The position numbers and the translations under genes are program-made. Below are positions 1 to 6,662 of a stretch of 12,289 bases of DNA, piece by piece. This stretch comes from an uncultured Eubacterium sp. (GTDB lineage: Bacteria; Bacillota; Clostridia; Peptostreptococcales; Anaerovoracaceae). Each line of letters starts with the position of its first letter. Position 1 is the stretch's first letter. The stretch spans positions 1 to 12,289 of the forward strand of contig CALCKF010000048.1 of the NCBI GenBank assembly GCA_937966095.1, read 5' to 3'. The notes beneath the pieces are model-generated. The model was given only the letters and a program-made list of their open reading frames with translations. It searched no databases and was not told the origin of the DNA.

Positions 1-513
1 AAACAGAGCTTTAAAGCGGGAGATTATCTGCGCAACTTCAAACTCCATAGCCAGTGCAGGGCCCTGCCCCGTAATTATATTGCCGTCTACAGTAACTGTC
101 TGTCCGGTGGCTTCAGCACCCTTAAGGGCTGATTCCATTCCCGGATATATGGTGGCTTTTTTCCCTTCAAGGACGCCACATGTCCCCAAAACCATAGGAG
201 CTGCGCATATAGCGGCCAGCTTTTTACCCTTAACGGCAAAATCTTTTATATTCTCTGCCAGACCTTCATGAGCTTCCAGATTAGATGAACCCGGCAATCC
301 TCCCGGCAGAACTATCATCTCACAGTCGTCGTAATCTGCCTCTTCATAAAGAATATCCGCCTGAACCGTTATGCCATGAGTGCCGGTCACAGACCTGCTC
401 CCTGTAACAGATACAGTTTTTACATCTATATCCGTTCTTCTCAGAATATCTACTATCGTCATTGCTTCAACTTCTTCAAAACCTTCCGCAAGATGTACAT
501 ATATCATCTTCAT
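1..513 (-). CDS. DJ-1/PfpI (ThiJ) family protein, 3' end cut by the window edge
   Basis: The 171 visible residues read as a DJ-1/PfpI-family protein, a group that includes YajL-like deglycase/chaperone proteins and several hydrolases. The start LAEGFEEVEA carries the conserved acidic partner (Glu16). LPGGLPGS (about 69-76) is the oxyanion-type loop, and AICAAP (101-106) is the nucleophile elbow with Cys103. Family members are about 180-190 residues, so only a short C-terminal piece is missing beyond position 1. Two starts are possible: ATG at 513, only 2 bases from GGAGG (516-520), or ATG at 507, 8 bases away. The second has the better spacing and gives MIYVHLAEGFEE. The gene diverges from apt and shares a short upstream region with it. 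The family call is secure; the actual substrate or activity cannot be told from sequence. Confidence 0.9.
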   Translation of the reverse strand, partial: MKMIYVHLAEGFEEVEAMTIVDILRRTDIDVKTVSVTGSRSVTGTHGITVQADILYEEADYDDCEMIVLPGGLPGSSNLEAHEGLAENIKDFAVKGKKLAAICAAPMVLGTCGVLEGKKATIYPGMESALKGAEATGQTVTVDGNIITGQGPALAMEFEVAQIISRFKALF

Positions 514-520
514 CGCCTCC

Positions 521-549
521 TTGTATTTTCTTTTACTATAACATATAAT
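521..549 (+). promoter_or_regulatory. Candidate sigma-A promoter of apt
   Basis: A perfect -10 box TATAAT (544-549) lies 17 bases downstream of TTGTAT (521-526), which matches only the TTG half of a -35 box. Transcription would begin near 556 and leave an untranslated leader of about 130 bases before the apt ATG at 688. The same AT-rich stretch must hold the divergent promoter of the DJ-1 gene. A TATAGT on the minus strand (535-540) is a weak candidate for that. Confidence 0.5.
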
Positions 550-624
550 AAATAATTTGTGCGCTGTTTTTCCCTCTTTTGCTTATTGTTATTTTGCTCA
601 TGCTGTGATACGATTATTTTGCCC

Positions 625-646
625 GGGGGAATCATTTGTTTCCCCC
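625..646 (+). other. Stem-loop in the apt leader
   Basis: GGGGGAA (625-631) pairs with TTCCCCC (640-646) around an 8-base loop, ending 41 bases before the apt start codon. The following bases are AATATAAAATAAAT, not a T-run, so it does not look like an intrinsic terminator. It may protect the 5' end of the mRNA or bind a regulator; this is inference. No purine aptamer core is recognisable in this leader. Confidence 0.5.
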
Positions 647-687
647 AATATAAAATAAATGCAAAAATTGCTGATGAGGTCAACAAC

Positions 688-1212
688 ATGAAAACTTTAC
701 AAGATTATGTAACAAGTATCCCTGATTTTCCCGAACCTGGAATCATATTTCGCGATATAACTTCAGTAATAGGAGACGCTGAGGGGCTGAAGCTTGCAGT
801 CGATCAGATGCAGGCAAAACTTTCCGGCATAGAATTTGATGCCATAGCCGGCATGGAATCAAGAGGATTCCTTTTTGGCATGCCTATTGCCTACAATCTC
901 AACAAGCCTTTCATTCCCGTAAGGAAAAAAGGCAAGCTTCCGAGAGAAACGGTAAGCGTCTCATATGAATTGGAATATGGAACCGCTGAGATAGAAGTAC
1001 ACAAATACGACGTCAAGCCGGGAACGAAAATTGTCATAATTGACGATCTTATCGCTACAGGCGGCACCCTTCATGCGGCAGCCCAGCTTTTCCAGCAGCT
1101 TAACGCACCTGTAGTAAAAATGGTCTGTCTTCTTGAGCTGAAAGGTCTAAACGGACGGAAAGCACTGGAAGGCTATGATGTCGATACCGTTATAGCATAT
1201 GACGGCAAATAG
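688..1212 (+). CDS. apt: Adenine phosphoribosyltransferase
   Basis: This encodes a cytosolic enzyme that makes AMP and pyrophosphate from adenine and PRPP in purine salvage. The 174-residue product is normal in length for bacterial Apt (about 170-183). The N-terminal signature PDFPEPGIIFRDIT spans about 12-25. AGMESRGF (about 54-61) is the family loop, and VIIDDLIATGGTLHA (116-130) is the PRPP-binding motif with the paired acidic residues. The start at 688 is chosen because GAGGT lies 7 bases upstream and MKTLQDYV aligns with known Apt N-termini. The reading frame stays open upstream to a GTG at 559, but that extension would not belong to the family. The gene is monocistronic, has its own candidate promoter, and ends in a strong hairpin shared with the convergent transporter operon. 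Confidence 0.96.
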   Translation: MKTLQDYVTSIPDFPEPGIIFRDITSVIGDAEGLKLAVDQMQAKLSGIEFDAIAGMESRGFLFGMPIAYNLNKPFIPVRKKGKLPRETVSVSYELEYGTAEIEVHKYDVKPGTKIVIIDDLIATGGTLHAAAQLFQQLNAPVVKMVCLLELKGLNGRKALEGYDVDTVIAYDGK

Positions 1213-1233
1213 TCTGACACACACGGAAGCTGA

Positions 1234-1266
1234 AAAACGGGATGTACCTGATGTACATCCCGTTTT
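1234..1266. terminator. Bidirectional rho-independent terminator between apt and the transporter operon
   Basis: A perfect 14-bp stem AAAACGGGATGTAC (1234-1247) / GTACATCCCGTTTT (1253-1266) closes a 5-base loop. TTTT on the plus side and the complement of AAAA on the minus side give a short U-tract in both directions. It sits 21 bases after the apt stop and 29 bases after the stop of the convergent permease gene, so it can end both transcripts. Confidence 0.9.
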
Positions 1267-1295
1267 ATAATATCAGAATCACCGTTTATAAATGA

Positions 1296-2282
1296 TCACC
1301 TTTCTTCTCTGAAATACGGCAGTCCCAGACTTTCAGGCGGCTGATCCTCTCTTCTCTTACGTATGCTCGTAAATACGAGAACAAGTATAGTTACAATATA
1401 AGGGAGCATCTTATACAGCTCCTTAGCTGCCATCCCTGCGCCAGGTATGAACAGATGCAGTATATAAAGCCCTCCGAACAGGATTGAGCCAAAAATCGCG
1501 ATATTAGGTTTCCATAATGTAAAAATAACGAGGGCTATGGCAAGCCAGCCTCTGTCTCCAAATGCATCATTGGACCAAACACCGTTAGCATAATCCATTA
1601 CATAGAAAAGTCCTCCCAGGCCTGCTATCATACATCCTATACATATTGCACAATACTTATACCTGTTGACATTTATACCGGCTGCATCGGCAGTGGCAGG
1701 ATTTTCTCCTACTGCACGCAGCTGAAGACCTGTTTTCGTGTTTTTCAATACGTAAGCCGTTACTACAGCAATGGCCACTGCAAGATATGTGAGAAATCCA
1801 TATGAAAGAAAAATCTTTCCAAACCATCCAAGATCACTTGCAAAAGGCAGGGTCCTGCTGAAATAATGGCTTGTCTCGGAAAGAGCAATCGATGGCACTG
1901 AGCTTCCTGTCAGTTTCATTAACGATCCTCCGAAAAAATTCCCGAAGCCCACTCCGAATGTAGTCATGGCAAGGCCTACAACGTTCTGATTGGCTCTAAG
2001 AGTCACTGTCAGCACACTGAATATCAGTCCCATCAGAAGCGAACCGAGAAGGCATGATATCATCGGTATAAAAATAGCCAGGAAAGGAATCACATCTCCG
2101 TCACAGCTCTGTTCATATATGAACGATCCTATCACTCCGCATATGCCCCCCACATACATTACTCCGGGAATACCGAGATTCAGACTTCCGGCCTTTTCAG
2201 ATATAGTTTCTCCTGTACAGCCGAAAAGAAGAGGCATTCCCTGGACTATCGCACGCGGGATAAATGCTACAAGGTCAAACAT
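1296..2282 (-). CDS. Bmp/Nup-type nucleoside ABC transporter, second permease subunit (NupQ/YufQ-like)
   Basis: This 328-residue integral membrane protein is the last gene of the transporter operon. Near the N-terminus, GSLNLGIPGVMYVGG is the conserved NLG(I/E)G-type segment of this permease family. Around residues 185-205, RAVGENPATADAAGINV is the cytoplasmic coupling loop that contacts the ATPase. About eight to ten hydrophobic helices are evident, and a basic, polar tail ends the protein. Its ATG directly abuts the TAA of the first permease gene, and GGAGG lies 8 bases upstream of the ATG. That arrangement is expected for translationally linked heterodimer partners. The family normally imports nucleosides. 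Guanosine or inosine is a plausible cargo given the purine riboswitch, but permease sequence alone does not settle the substrate. Confidence 0.9.
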   Translation of the reverse strand: MFDLVAFIPRAIVQGMPLLFGCTGETISEKAGSLNLGIPGVMYVGGICGVIGSFIYEQSCDGDVIPFLAIFIPMISCLLGSLLMGLIFSVLTVTLRANQNVVGLAMTTFGVGFGNFFGGSLMKLTGSSVPSIALSETSHYFSRTLPFASDLGWFGKIFLSYGFLTYLAVAIAVVTAYVLKNTKTGLQLRAVGENPATADAAGINVNRYKYCAICIGCMIAGLGGLFYVMDYANGVWSNDAFGDRGWLAIALVIFTLWKPNIAIFGSILFGGLYILHLFIPGAGMAAKELYKMLPYIVTILVLVFTSIRKRREDQPPESLGLPYFREER

Positions 2283-3389
2283 TTACGCATCCTCCCTTCC
2301 CGTTTTTTTTCTTAAATGCACTTTATAATTGATAAAGAATTCACATCCTATAATAAAGAACAGTATTATTCCGGTTATTATGTCGGCAAAAGACTGATTC
2401 AATCCGAAACTTGTCGAGATCTCTCCTGCTCCCTGCTCCAGAAATACTATCAGCAGGCTTGCAAACACCATGGCCACTACATTGAACTGTGCAAGCCAGG
2501 AAATCATTATTCCCAGGAAACCTCTTCCTCCTGCAAGAGTTGTCGTTATCGTATGATCTATGCCGGAAACTATCATCCACCCTGTGAATCCACATATCGC
2601 TCCTGACAGCAACAGAGTCCTTATGATCACCCGGTCAACTTTTATCCCGACATATCGTGCCGTTCTCTGACTTTCTCCTACGACCGATATCTCATATCCA
2701 TGCTTACTGTATTTAAGATATACAAACATGCCAGCCGTTATGACCGCGACAAACAATATCACAAGTATGTAGCTGTTAGTACCTATATAAGGCAGCCATC
2801 CTGCCATCGTACTCTGATTGATTATACCTACCTTACCTGATCCTTTGGGCACTTCCCATATTATGATGAAATATGCCACAAGCTGTATCGCAACATAGTT
2901 CATCATCAGAGTGAACAGCGTTTCATTTGTGTTCCATCTGGCTTTGAAAAAAGCAGGTATCATTGCCCATATCGCTCCGCACAGAACCGCTGAAGCAAGA
3001 CATATTATGATGAGTAAGCCGCTTGGCACCGTATCTCCCATATATATCATGCAGAGAGCTGTTGCCCACGCTCCCATAAGTATCTGCCCTTCTGCACCAA
3101 GGTTCCAGAACTTCATCTTGAATGCAGGAGTAAGAGCCAGTGCCACACTGAGAAGCAATGCAAGTTCCTTGAGAAGTATCCAGATCTTTCTTTCTGTACC
3201 CATAGCACCATAAACTATAGTCCCGAACACACTGAAAGGATCCAGTCCCGTCATTGCTGTCGTAACTATTGCACAGACTATGAGAGCTGAAATTATTGCC
3301 CCTATCCTTATCGCCCATGTCTGGATCAGCGGCAGCTCTTTACGCTTGGTTATGTGCAGCAGCGGTTCTCTATTCAGCTTGCTCATCAT
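2283..3389 (-). CDS. Bmp/Nup-type nucleoside ABC transporter, first permease subunit (NupP/YufP-like)
   Basis: This 368-residue multi-spanning membrane protein is the partner of the downstream permease. FWNLGAEGQILMGA marks the family near residues 93-106. HGYEISVVGESQRTARYVGI (about 229-248) is the cytoplasmic ATPase-coupling loop. The basic N-terminus LLHITKRKELPLIQTW precedes the first helix. I place the start at ATG 3389: GGAGG (3395-3399) is 5 bases away, and a second ATG at 3386 is 8 bases away. A TTG at 3404 stays in frame but lies upstream of that ribosome binding site. The start overlaps the 3' end of the ATPase gene by 20 bases, which implies coupled translation. With the ATPase and second permease it forms the membrane part of an importer. 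Confidence 0.9.
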   Translation of the reverse strand: MMSKLNREPLLHITKRKELPLIQTWAIRIGAIISALIVCAIVTTAMTGLDPFSVFGTIVYGAMGTERKIWILLKELALLLSVALALTPAFKMKFWNLGAEGQILMGAWATALCMIYMGDTVPSGLLIIICLASAVLCGAIWAMIPAFFKARWNTNETLFTLMMNYVAIQLVAYFIIIWEVPKGSGKVGIINQSTMAGWLPYIGTNSYILVILFVAVITAGMFVYLKYSKHGYEISVVGESQRTARYVGIKVDRVIIRTLLLSGAICGFTGWMIVSGIDHTITTTLAGGRGFLGIMISWLAQFNVVAMVFASLLIVFLEQGAGEISTSFGLNQSFADIITGIILFFIIGCEFFINYKVHLRKKTGREDA

Positions 3390-4917
3390 CAACACCTCCC
3401 CCAAGCTTTGTCATCATCATGCCGATCTGATTTTTATCGGCTGTTCTGCCGTCAACGATGCCGCTTACACGACCTCCACACAGAACAAGTATCCTGTCAC
3501 TTAACTCAATCAGGACATCGAGATCCTCGCCTACATATATAACGGCAACTCCTTTTTTCTTCTGCTTATTAAGAAGATCATATATCGTATATGACGAATT
3601 TATATCGAGCCCACGGACAATATATGCTGAAAGGAGTACCGTAGGGGCTGAAGAAATTTCTCTTCCTACAAGCACTTTCTGGACATTTCCTCCCGAAAGT
3701 TTCCTTACAGGAGTTGACAGGCTCGATGTGCTCACATCCAGTTCTTCAACGACTTTTTCCGCCAGTTTTCTCGGAGTCTTTCTGTCGGTAAATACCGAGT
3801 TTCCTTTTCTGAAAGACCGGAGCATCATATTATCGGTAAGATCCATATTGCCTACGAGTCCCATACCAAGTCTGTCCTCCGGAACAAACGATAATGCAAC
3901 ACCCATTGCCGCTATCTGTAACGGATCTCTGCCTACCAGCTCTTCTACATTGCCATCGTCATCTATATACTCTATTTTCCCTTTTTCAACCGGCTGCAAT
4001 CCTGCTATCGCCTCAAGAAGCTCCTTCTGCCCGCATCCTGAAATACCTGCTATGCCAAGTATCTCTCCTGAATTCGCAGTAAACGAAACATCGTCAAGCT
4101 TGAGTATGCCATCGCTGCTTTTTGCTGTAATACCGTCTACTCTGATACGCGGCTTCGGATCTACAGGTTCCGGTCTTTCTATATTGAGCTTCACCATTCT
4201 TCCGACCATCATATTGGTCATTTCCTGCTCGTTTGTCTCCGAAGTTATCATGTCACCTATGAATTCTCCCTTTCTGAGAACAGCCACACGATCAGATATC
4301 TCAAGCACCTCATGGAGTTTATGAGTTATTATCACTACAGTTTTGCCTGAAGCTTTCATGTTTCTCAGAACAGCAAAAAGTTTTTCAGTTTCCTGTGGAG
4401 TAAGTACTGCCGTAGGCTCGTCCAATATCAGTATATCCGCACCTCGGTAAAGCACCTTGACGATTTCAACAGTCTGCTTCTGAGAGACAGACATGTTATA
4501 TACTTTCTGCTGCGGATCTATATCGAACCCGTATCTGTCGCATATGCTCAGGATCTTATCTGCTGCTTTTTTAAGATCCAGCCTGCCCTTTTCTTTAAGT
4601 CCAAGAACGATATTTTCAGCTGCTGTGAACACATCAACAAGCTTAAAATGCTGATGTATCATCCCTATACCGTATTCAAACGCTTCTTTGGGAGAATGTA
4701 TGGAAGCACGCTCTCCGTTTATATATATTTCTCCCCCATCAGGGTAATATATTCCGGATAGCATATTCATCAGCGTAGTCTTGCCACTGCCATTCTCACC
4801 TAACAATGACAGAATCTCGCCGCGGTATATGTCAAGATTCACTTTATAATTGGCTCTTACTGTTCCGAATGTCTTCGTGACATCCCGCATGGATACAGCT
4901 ACTTCTCTGTTGGCCAA
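3370..4917 (-). CDS. Bmp/Nup-type nucleoside ABC transporter ATP-binding protein (NupO/YufO-like, two fused ATPase domains)
   Basis: This energy-coupling subunit has two ATP-binding domains in one chain of about 515 residues, usual for the family (about 510). Domain 1 has Walker A GENGSGKT (40-47), the Q-loop IHQHFKL (87-93), Walker B ILILDEPTAVL (162-172) and the switch ITHKLHE (197-203). Its signature reads MSVSQKQ in place of the usual LSVGxxQ. Domain 2 has the non-canonical P-loop GISGCGQKEL, signature LSGGNVQK (407-414) and a Walker B region LLSAYIVRGLD without the catalytic glutamate. Unequal sites are typical of this carbohydrate/nucleoside importer type. The start is uncertain. TTG at 4917, 9 bases after AGGTG, is preferred; GTG 4929 lies inside the Shine-Dalgarno-like stretch, and ATG 4890 would cut into the first strand. 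It ends overlapping the first permease gene. Confidence 0.92.
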   Translation of the reverse strand: MANREVAVSMRDVTKTFGTVRANYKVNLDIYRGEILSLLGENGSGKTTLMNMLSGIYYPDGGEIYINGERASIHSPKEAFEYGIGMIHQHFKLVDVFTAAENIVLGLKEKGRLDLKKAADKILSICDRYGFDIDPQQKVYNMSVSQKQTVEIVKVLYRGADILILDEPTAVLTPQETEKLFAVLRNMKASGKTVVIITHKLHEVLEISDRVAVLRKGEFIGDMITSETNEQEMTNMMVGRMVKLNIERPEPVDPKPRIRVDGITAKSSDGILKLDDVSFTANSGEILGIAGISGCGQKELLEAIAGLQPVEKGKIEYIDDDGNVEELVGRDPLQIAAMGVALSFVPEDRLGMGLVGNMDLTDNMMLRSFRKGNSVFTDRKTPRKLAEKVVEELDVSTSSLSTPVRKLSGGNVQKVLVGREISSAPTVLLSAYIVRGLDINSSYTIYDLLNKQKKKGVAVIYVGEDLDVLIELSDRILVLCGGRVSGIVDGRTADKNQIGMMMTKLGGGVDDEQAE

Positions 4918-4948
4918 ACAAATCAACACCTTTCTTCAAATATTCTTT

Positions 4949-5019
4949 CCGGAATCAGTCCGGCAGCCGTTTTCTGCTTATATCGCATAGAAAAACACAC
5001 CTGTGATCTACTTTTCTAT
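4949..5019 (-). other. Two further inverted repeats upstream of the ATPase gene
   Basis: Between the lipoprotein-gene hairpin and the ATPase ribosome binding site lie two additional stems. ATAGAAAA (4987-4994) pairs with TTTTCTAT (5012-5019) around a 17-base loop that itself contains CAC-ACCT-GTG. CCGGA (4949-4953) pairs with TCCGG (4959-4963) around five bases. Neither is followed by a convincing T-run on the minus strand. They probably structure the intercistronic mRNA. No clear separate promoter is seen here. Confidence 0.4.
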
Positions 5020-5030
5020 ACAATATAATT

Positions 5031-5068
5031 ACCAGCAAAACCCCGGTGATTCCGGGGCTTTAACTGGT
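5031..5068 (-). terminator. Hairpin directly after the lipoprotein gene: attenuator or mRNA-stabilising stem
   Basis: CCCCGG (5041-5046) and CCGGGG (5052-5057) form a 6-bp GC stem with loop TGATT. An outer ACCAG/CTGGT pair (5031-5035 / 5064-5068) and A/T pairs between them lengthen it. On the minus strand the stem is followed by TTTTGC, a short T-run. It begins 10 bases after the lipoprotein stop codon. Because the ATPase and permease genes continue 150 bases further on with no obvious new promoter, it more likely causes partial termination or blocks 3' decay, giving more binding protein than membrane complex. Confidence 0.65.
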
Positions 5069-5077
5069 ATTTTATAT

Positions 5078-6283
5078 TTAGAACTTAGTATCCAGCAATG
5101 TGATACCATCGATCTGAAGATCAAAATAAGGTGCGGATCTGAATACTGATTCAAGGAATGCTCCATCCTTTATAACTTCTGTATCAGGAGTATAATCAGC
5201 ATCTGTATCTACATCTGCCATATATGAGTCAACCGTTTTTCCGTCAACTGTGAATGTGGTTATGTCGAAAACCTTGAGTTCGCCTGATTCAAGCTTTGCT
5301 TTTGCTTCTTCGATAGCTTCTGCAGTTCCTTCTGCAGCAACATCTTCATTAAGGTCAGTCAGCACGACAGAGCCTGTCTGCAGAGTTCCCGTCCAGTCAG
5401 TATCTATAGCTTCACCGTCCATTGCAGCCTTGATCGCATACTCGTAATATGGCTGCCAGTCGATCCTTGAAGAAATTATATAAGTTTCAGGACATGCTTC
5501 CTGTGTGCTTCCGTTATATGATACATTTGGAACACCTTTATTCTCACATGCTGTAGGAGCTCCCATCGAATCCGCATGCTGCGAAATAAGAACGCATCCG
5601 TCGTTTATAAGCTTATTTGCAGCTTCCTTTTCAAGAGCTTCATCATACCATGAGCCAGTAAAAGTAACTTCCATTGTAGCTGATTCACATACTGAACGTG
5701 CACCAAGGAAGAAAGAAGTATATCCTGATACTACTTCTGCATATGTGTATGCGCCTACATATCCAATCTTTGCCTGATCAGCAGTGATATCGCCTGCCTC
5801 TATCATCTCATTTATCTTCATTCCTGCTGCAACACCTGCAAGATATCTTCCTTCATAAATCGAAGCAAATGCATTGTGATAGTTATCAAGTCCCTCAGTA
5901 TGAGCCTTCGTTCCTGTTGAATGGCAGAACTGCACATCAGGGAAATCCTTGGCTGCCTGAATCATGAAGTCCTCATGACCGAATGAATCTGCGAATATGA
6001 TCCCACAGCCTGCATCCACCAGTTCAGCCGCAGCATCGTAACATTCCTGTCCTTCAGGAATGTTAGTCTTTATAACAGCTTCTACACCAAGTGCTTCACA
6101 TGCAGCGTTAGCAGCATCAATGAAGTTCTTGTCATAAGTTGAATTTTCATCGTGCAGACAGATAAATCCAACCTTGTAAGCCGAATCTCCGGAACCGTCT
6201 CCGGAACCGCATCCCGTAAGTGTCATCGAGAATGCAAAAATCATAATACATGCAAGTACTATTGACAATACTTTCTTTTTCAT
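5078..6283 (-). CDS. Bmp-family substrate-binding lipoprotein of the nucleoside ABC importer (NupN-like)
   Basis: This 401-residue surface lipoprotein captures the substrate for the importer encoded downstream. Residues 1-25 are a lipoprotein signal: MKKK, a hydrophobic core, then LTGC with Cys25 as the lipidation site. A Gly/Ser-rich tether GSGDGSGDS follows. The mature part opens with YKVGFICLHDENSTYDKNF and continues with GIIFADSFGHED and EGRYLAGVAAGM, all characteristic of the Bmp (PnrA/TmpC-like) periplasmic-binding fold. The length is slightly above the usual 340-380. The start at ATG 6283 is chosen because GGAGG lies 6 bases upstream and the signal peptide starts there; an in-frame upstream extension to 6310 is not needed. 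It is the first gene of a riboswitch-controlled operon. Family members bind purine or pyrimidine nucleosides, and the riboswitch favours a purine. Confidence 0.94.
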   Translation of the reverse strand: MKKKVLSIVLACIMIFAFSMTLTGCGSGDGSGDSAYKVGFICLHDENSTYDKNFIDAANAACEALGVEAVIKTNIPEGQECYDAAAELVDAGCGIIFADSFGHEDFMIQAAKDFPDVQFCHSTGTKAHTEGLDNYHNAFASIYEGRYLAGVAAGMKINEMIEAGDITADQAKIGYVGAYTYAEVVSGYTSFFLGARSVCESATMEVTFTGSWYDEALEKEAANKLINDGCVLISQHADSMGAPTACENKGVPNVSYNGSTQEACPETYIISSRIDWQPYYEYAIKAAMDGEAIDTDWTGTLQTGSVVLTDLNEDVAAEGTAEAIEEAKAKLESGELKVFDITTFTVDGKTVDSYMADVDTDADYTPDTEVIKDGAFLESVFRSAPYFDLQIDGITLLDTKF

Positions 6284-6315
6284 TTCTCTCCTCCTTAGTA
6301 ATGAAAACAAATCAG

Positions 6316-6344
6316 ATAAAATAAAGACAGGTCAGAAACCTGTC
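6316..6344 (-). terminator. Riboswitch expression-platform terminator before the transporter operon
   Basis: On the minus strand GACAGGT (6344-6338) pairs with ACCTGTC (6332-6326) around loop TTCTG, followed by TTTATTTTAT (6325-6316). It lies about 75 bases downstream of the aptamer and 33 bases upstream of the ATG, where a purine riboswitch would place its terminator. Two other CAGGT copies lie between the aptamer and this stem and could compete for the ACCTG arm as an anti-terminator. That pairing is inference. Confidence 0.75.
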
Positions 6345-6417
6345 CGCCAATCTCTACAGTACTAGACGCTGTTTAAGGTAGATCCGCCGGCTTTAAAACC
6401 TGCAGATACCTGAATCA

Positions 6418-6483
6418 GCCAATAGTCGTAACTGAGGCGTTACGGTAGAAACGCACTGTCCATCTCTTCGTGCTTATACTGGC
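6418..6483 (-). promoter_or_regulatory. Purine-class riboswitch aptamer (guanine type core, atypical loops)
   Basis: Read on the minus strand, GCCAGTA (6483-6477) pairs with TATTGGC (6424-6418) as P1. J1/2 TAA follows. P2 is GCAC/GTGC. J2/3 is the invariant TTTCTACC. P3 is CGTAAC/GTTACG, and J3/1 is ACT. These core elements match the guanine/adenine riboswitch class. The base in J3/1 that pairs with the ligand is C, not T, which indicates guanine, hypoxanthine or another 6-oxopurine ligand. Two parts are unusual. P2 has only four regular pairs below a GAA/ACA mismatch zone under the L2 bases GAGATGG. L3 is six bases, GCCTCA, instead of the common seven-base CCGTAAA-like loop. It lies 135 bases before the lipoprotein ATG. 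Confidence 0.88.
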
Positions 6484-6515
6484 AATTTTTAATTATGGTT
6501 TTCAGCCATATATTG

Positions 6516-6544
6516 AGTTTAACCTGTGGGATTAACAGTGTCAA
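6516..6544 (-). promoter_or_regulatory. Sigma-A promoter of the nucleoside transporter operon
   Basis: On the minus strand a perfect TTGACA (6544-6539) is followed after exactly 17 bases by TAAACT (6521-6516). Transcription would begin near 6509, about 25 bases before the riboswitch P1, so the whole aptamer lies in the leader. The promoter stands between the xpt terminator and the aptamer, making the transporter operon independent of xpt. Confidence 0.8.
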
Positions 6545-6573
6545 TAAAAATTCGACTCCGTAGGAAAAATTTC

Positions 6574-6596
6574 GGGATAGTTCTATGTGAAATCCC
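6574..6596. repeat. Imperfect inverted repeat upstream of the transporter promoter
   Basis: GGGAT...ATCCC with an inner TTC/GAA and a two-base bulge gives about 8 pairs around TATGT. It sits 30 bases upstream of the -35 box and 32 bases past the xpt terminator. On the minus strand it is followed by GAAATTTTT, so it could be a back-up terminator for xpt. A protein-binding site is the alternative. I do not recognise it as a known operator. Confidence 0.3.
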
Positions 6597-6620
6597 TCCA
6601 TATGTCCCGTTTCAGAAGGA

Positions 6621-6658
6621 ATATAAAAAGTAAAGTCCGCAGGACGCGAACTTTACTT
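6621..6658 (-). terminator. Rho-independent terminator of xpt
   Basis: On the minus strand AAGTAAAGTTCGC (6658-6646) pairs with GCGGACTTTACTT (6640-6628). That is 13 pairs including one G-U, with loop GTCCT, followed by TTTATAT. It begins 4 bases after the xpt stop codon and separates xpt from the transporter operon. Confidence 0.9.
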
Positions 6659-6662
6659 GATA

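Noticed and set aside
559..687. In-frame N-terminal extension of apt from a GTG, starting like a signal peptide (MRCFSLFCLLL)
   Set aside because: Apt is cytosolic, the family begins at MKTLQDYV, and a well-spaced GAGGT precedes the ATG at 688. The extension also overlaps the promoter and leader hairpin.
2341..3318. Minus-strand frames of 84 and 131 codons overlapping the first permease gene
   Set aside because: They are out-of-frame shadows of the permease, with unusual composition and no family resemblance.
3458..4324. Long plus-strand frame of 288 codons opposite the ATPase gene
   Set aside because: The opposite strand encodes an ATPase with clear Walker and signature motifs. The product is Ser/Ile/Pro-rich as expected of an antisense shadow, and no ribosome binding site stands out.
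6418..6483. Adenine-specific riboswitch
   Set aside because: The ligand-pairing position in J3/1 is C (GACTA), whereas adenine aptamers carry U.
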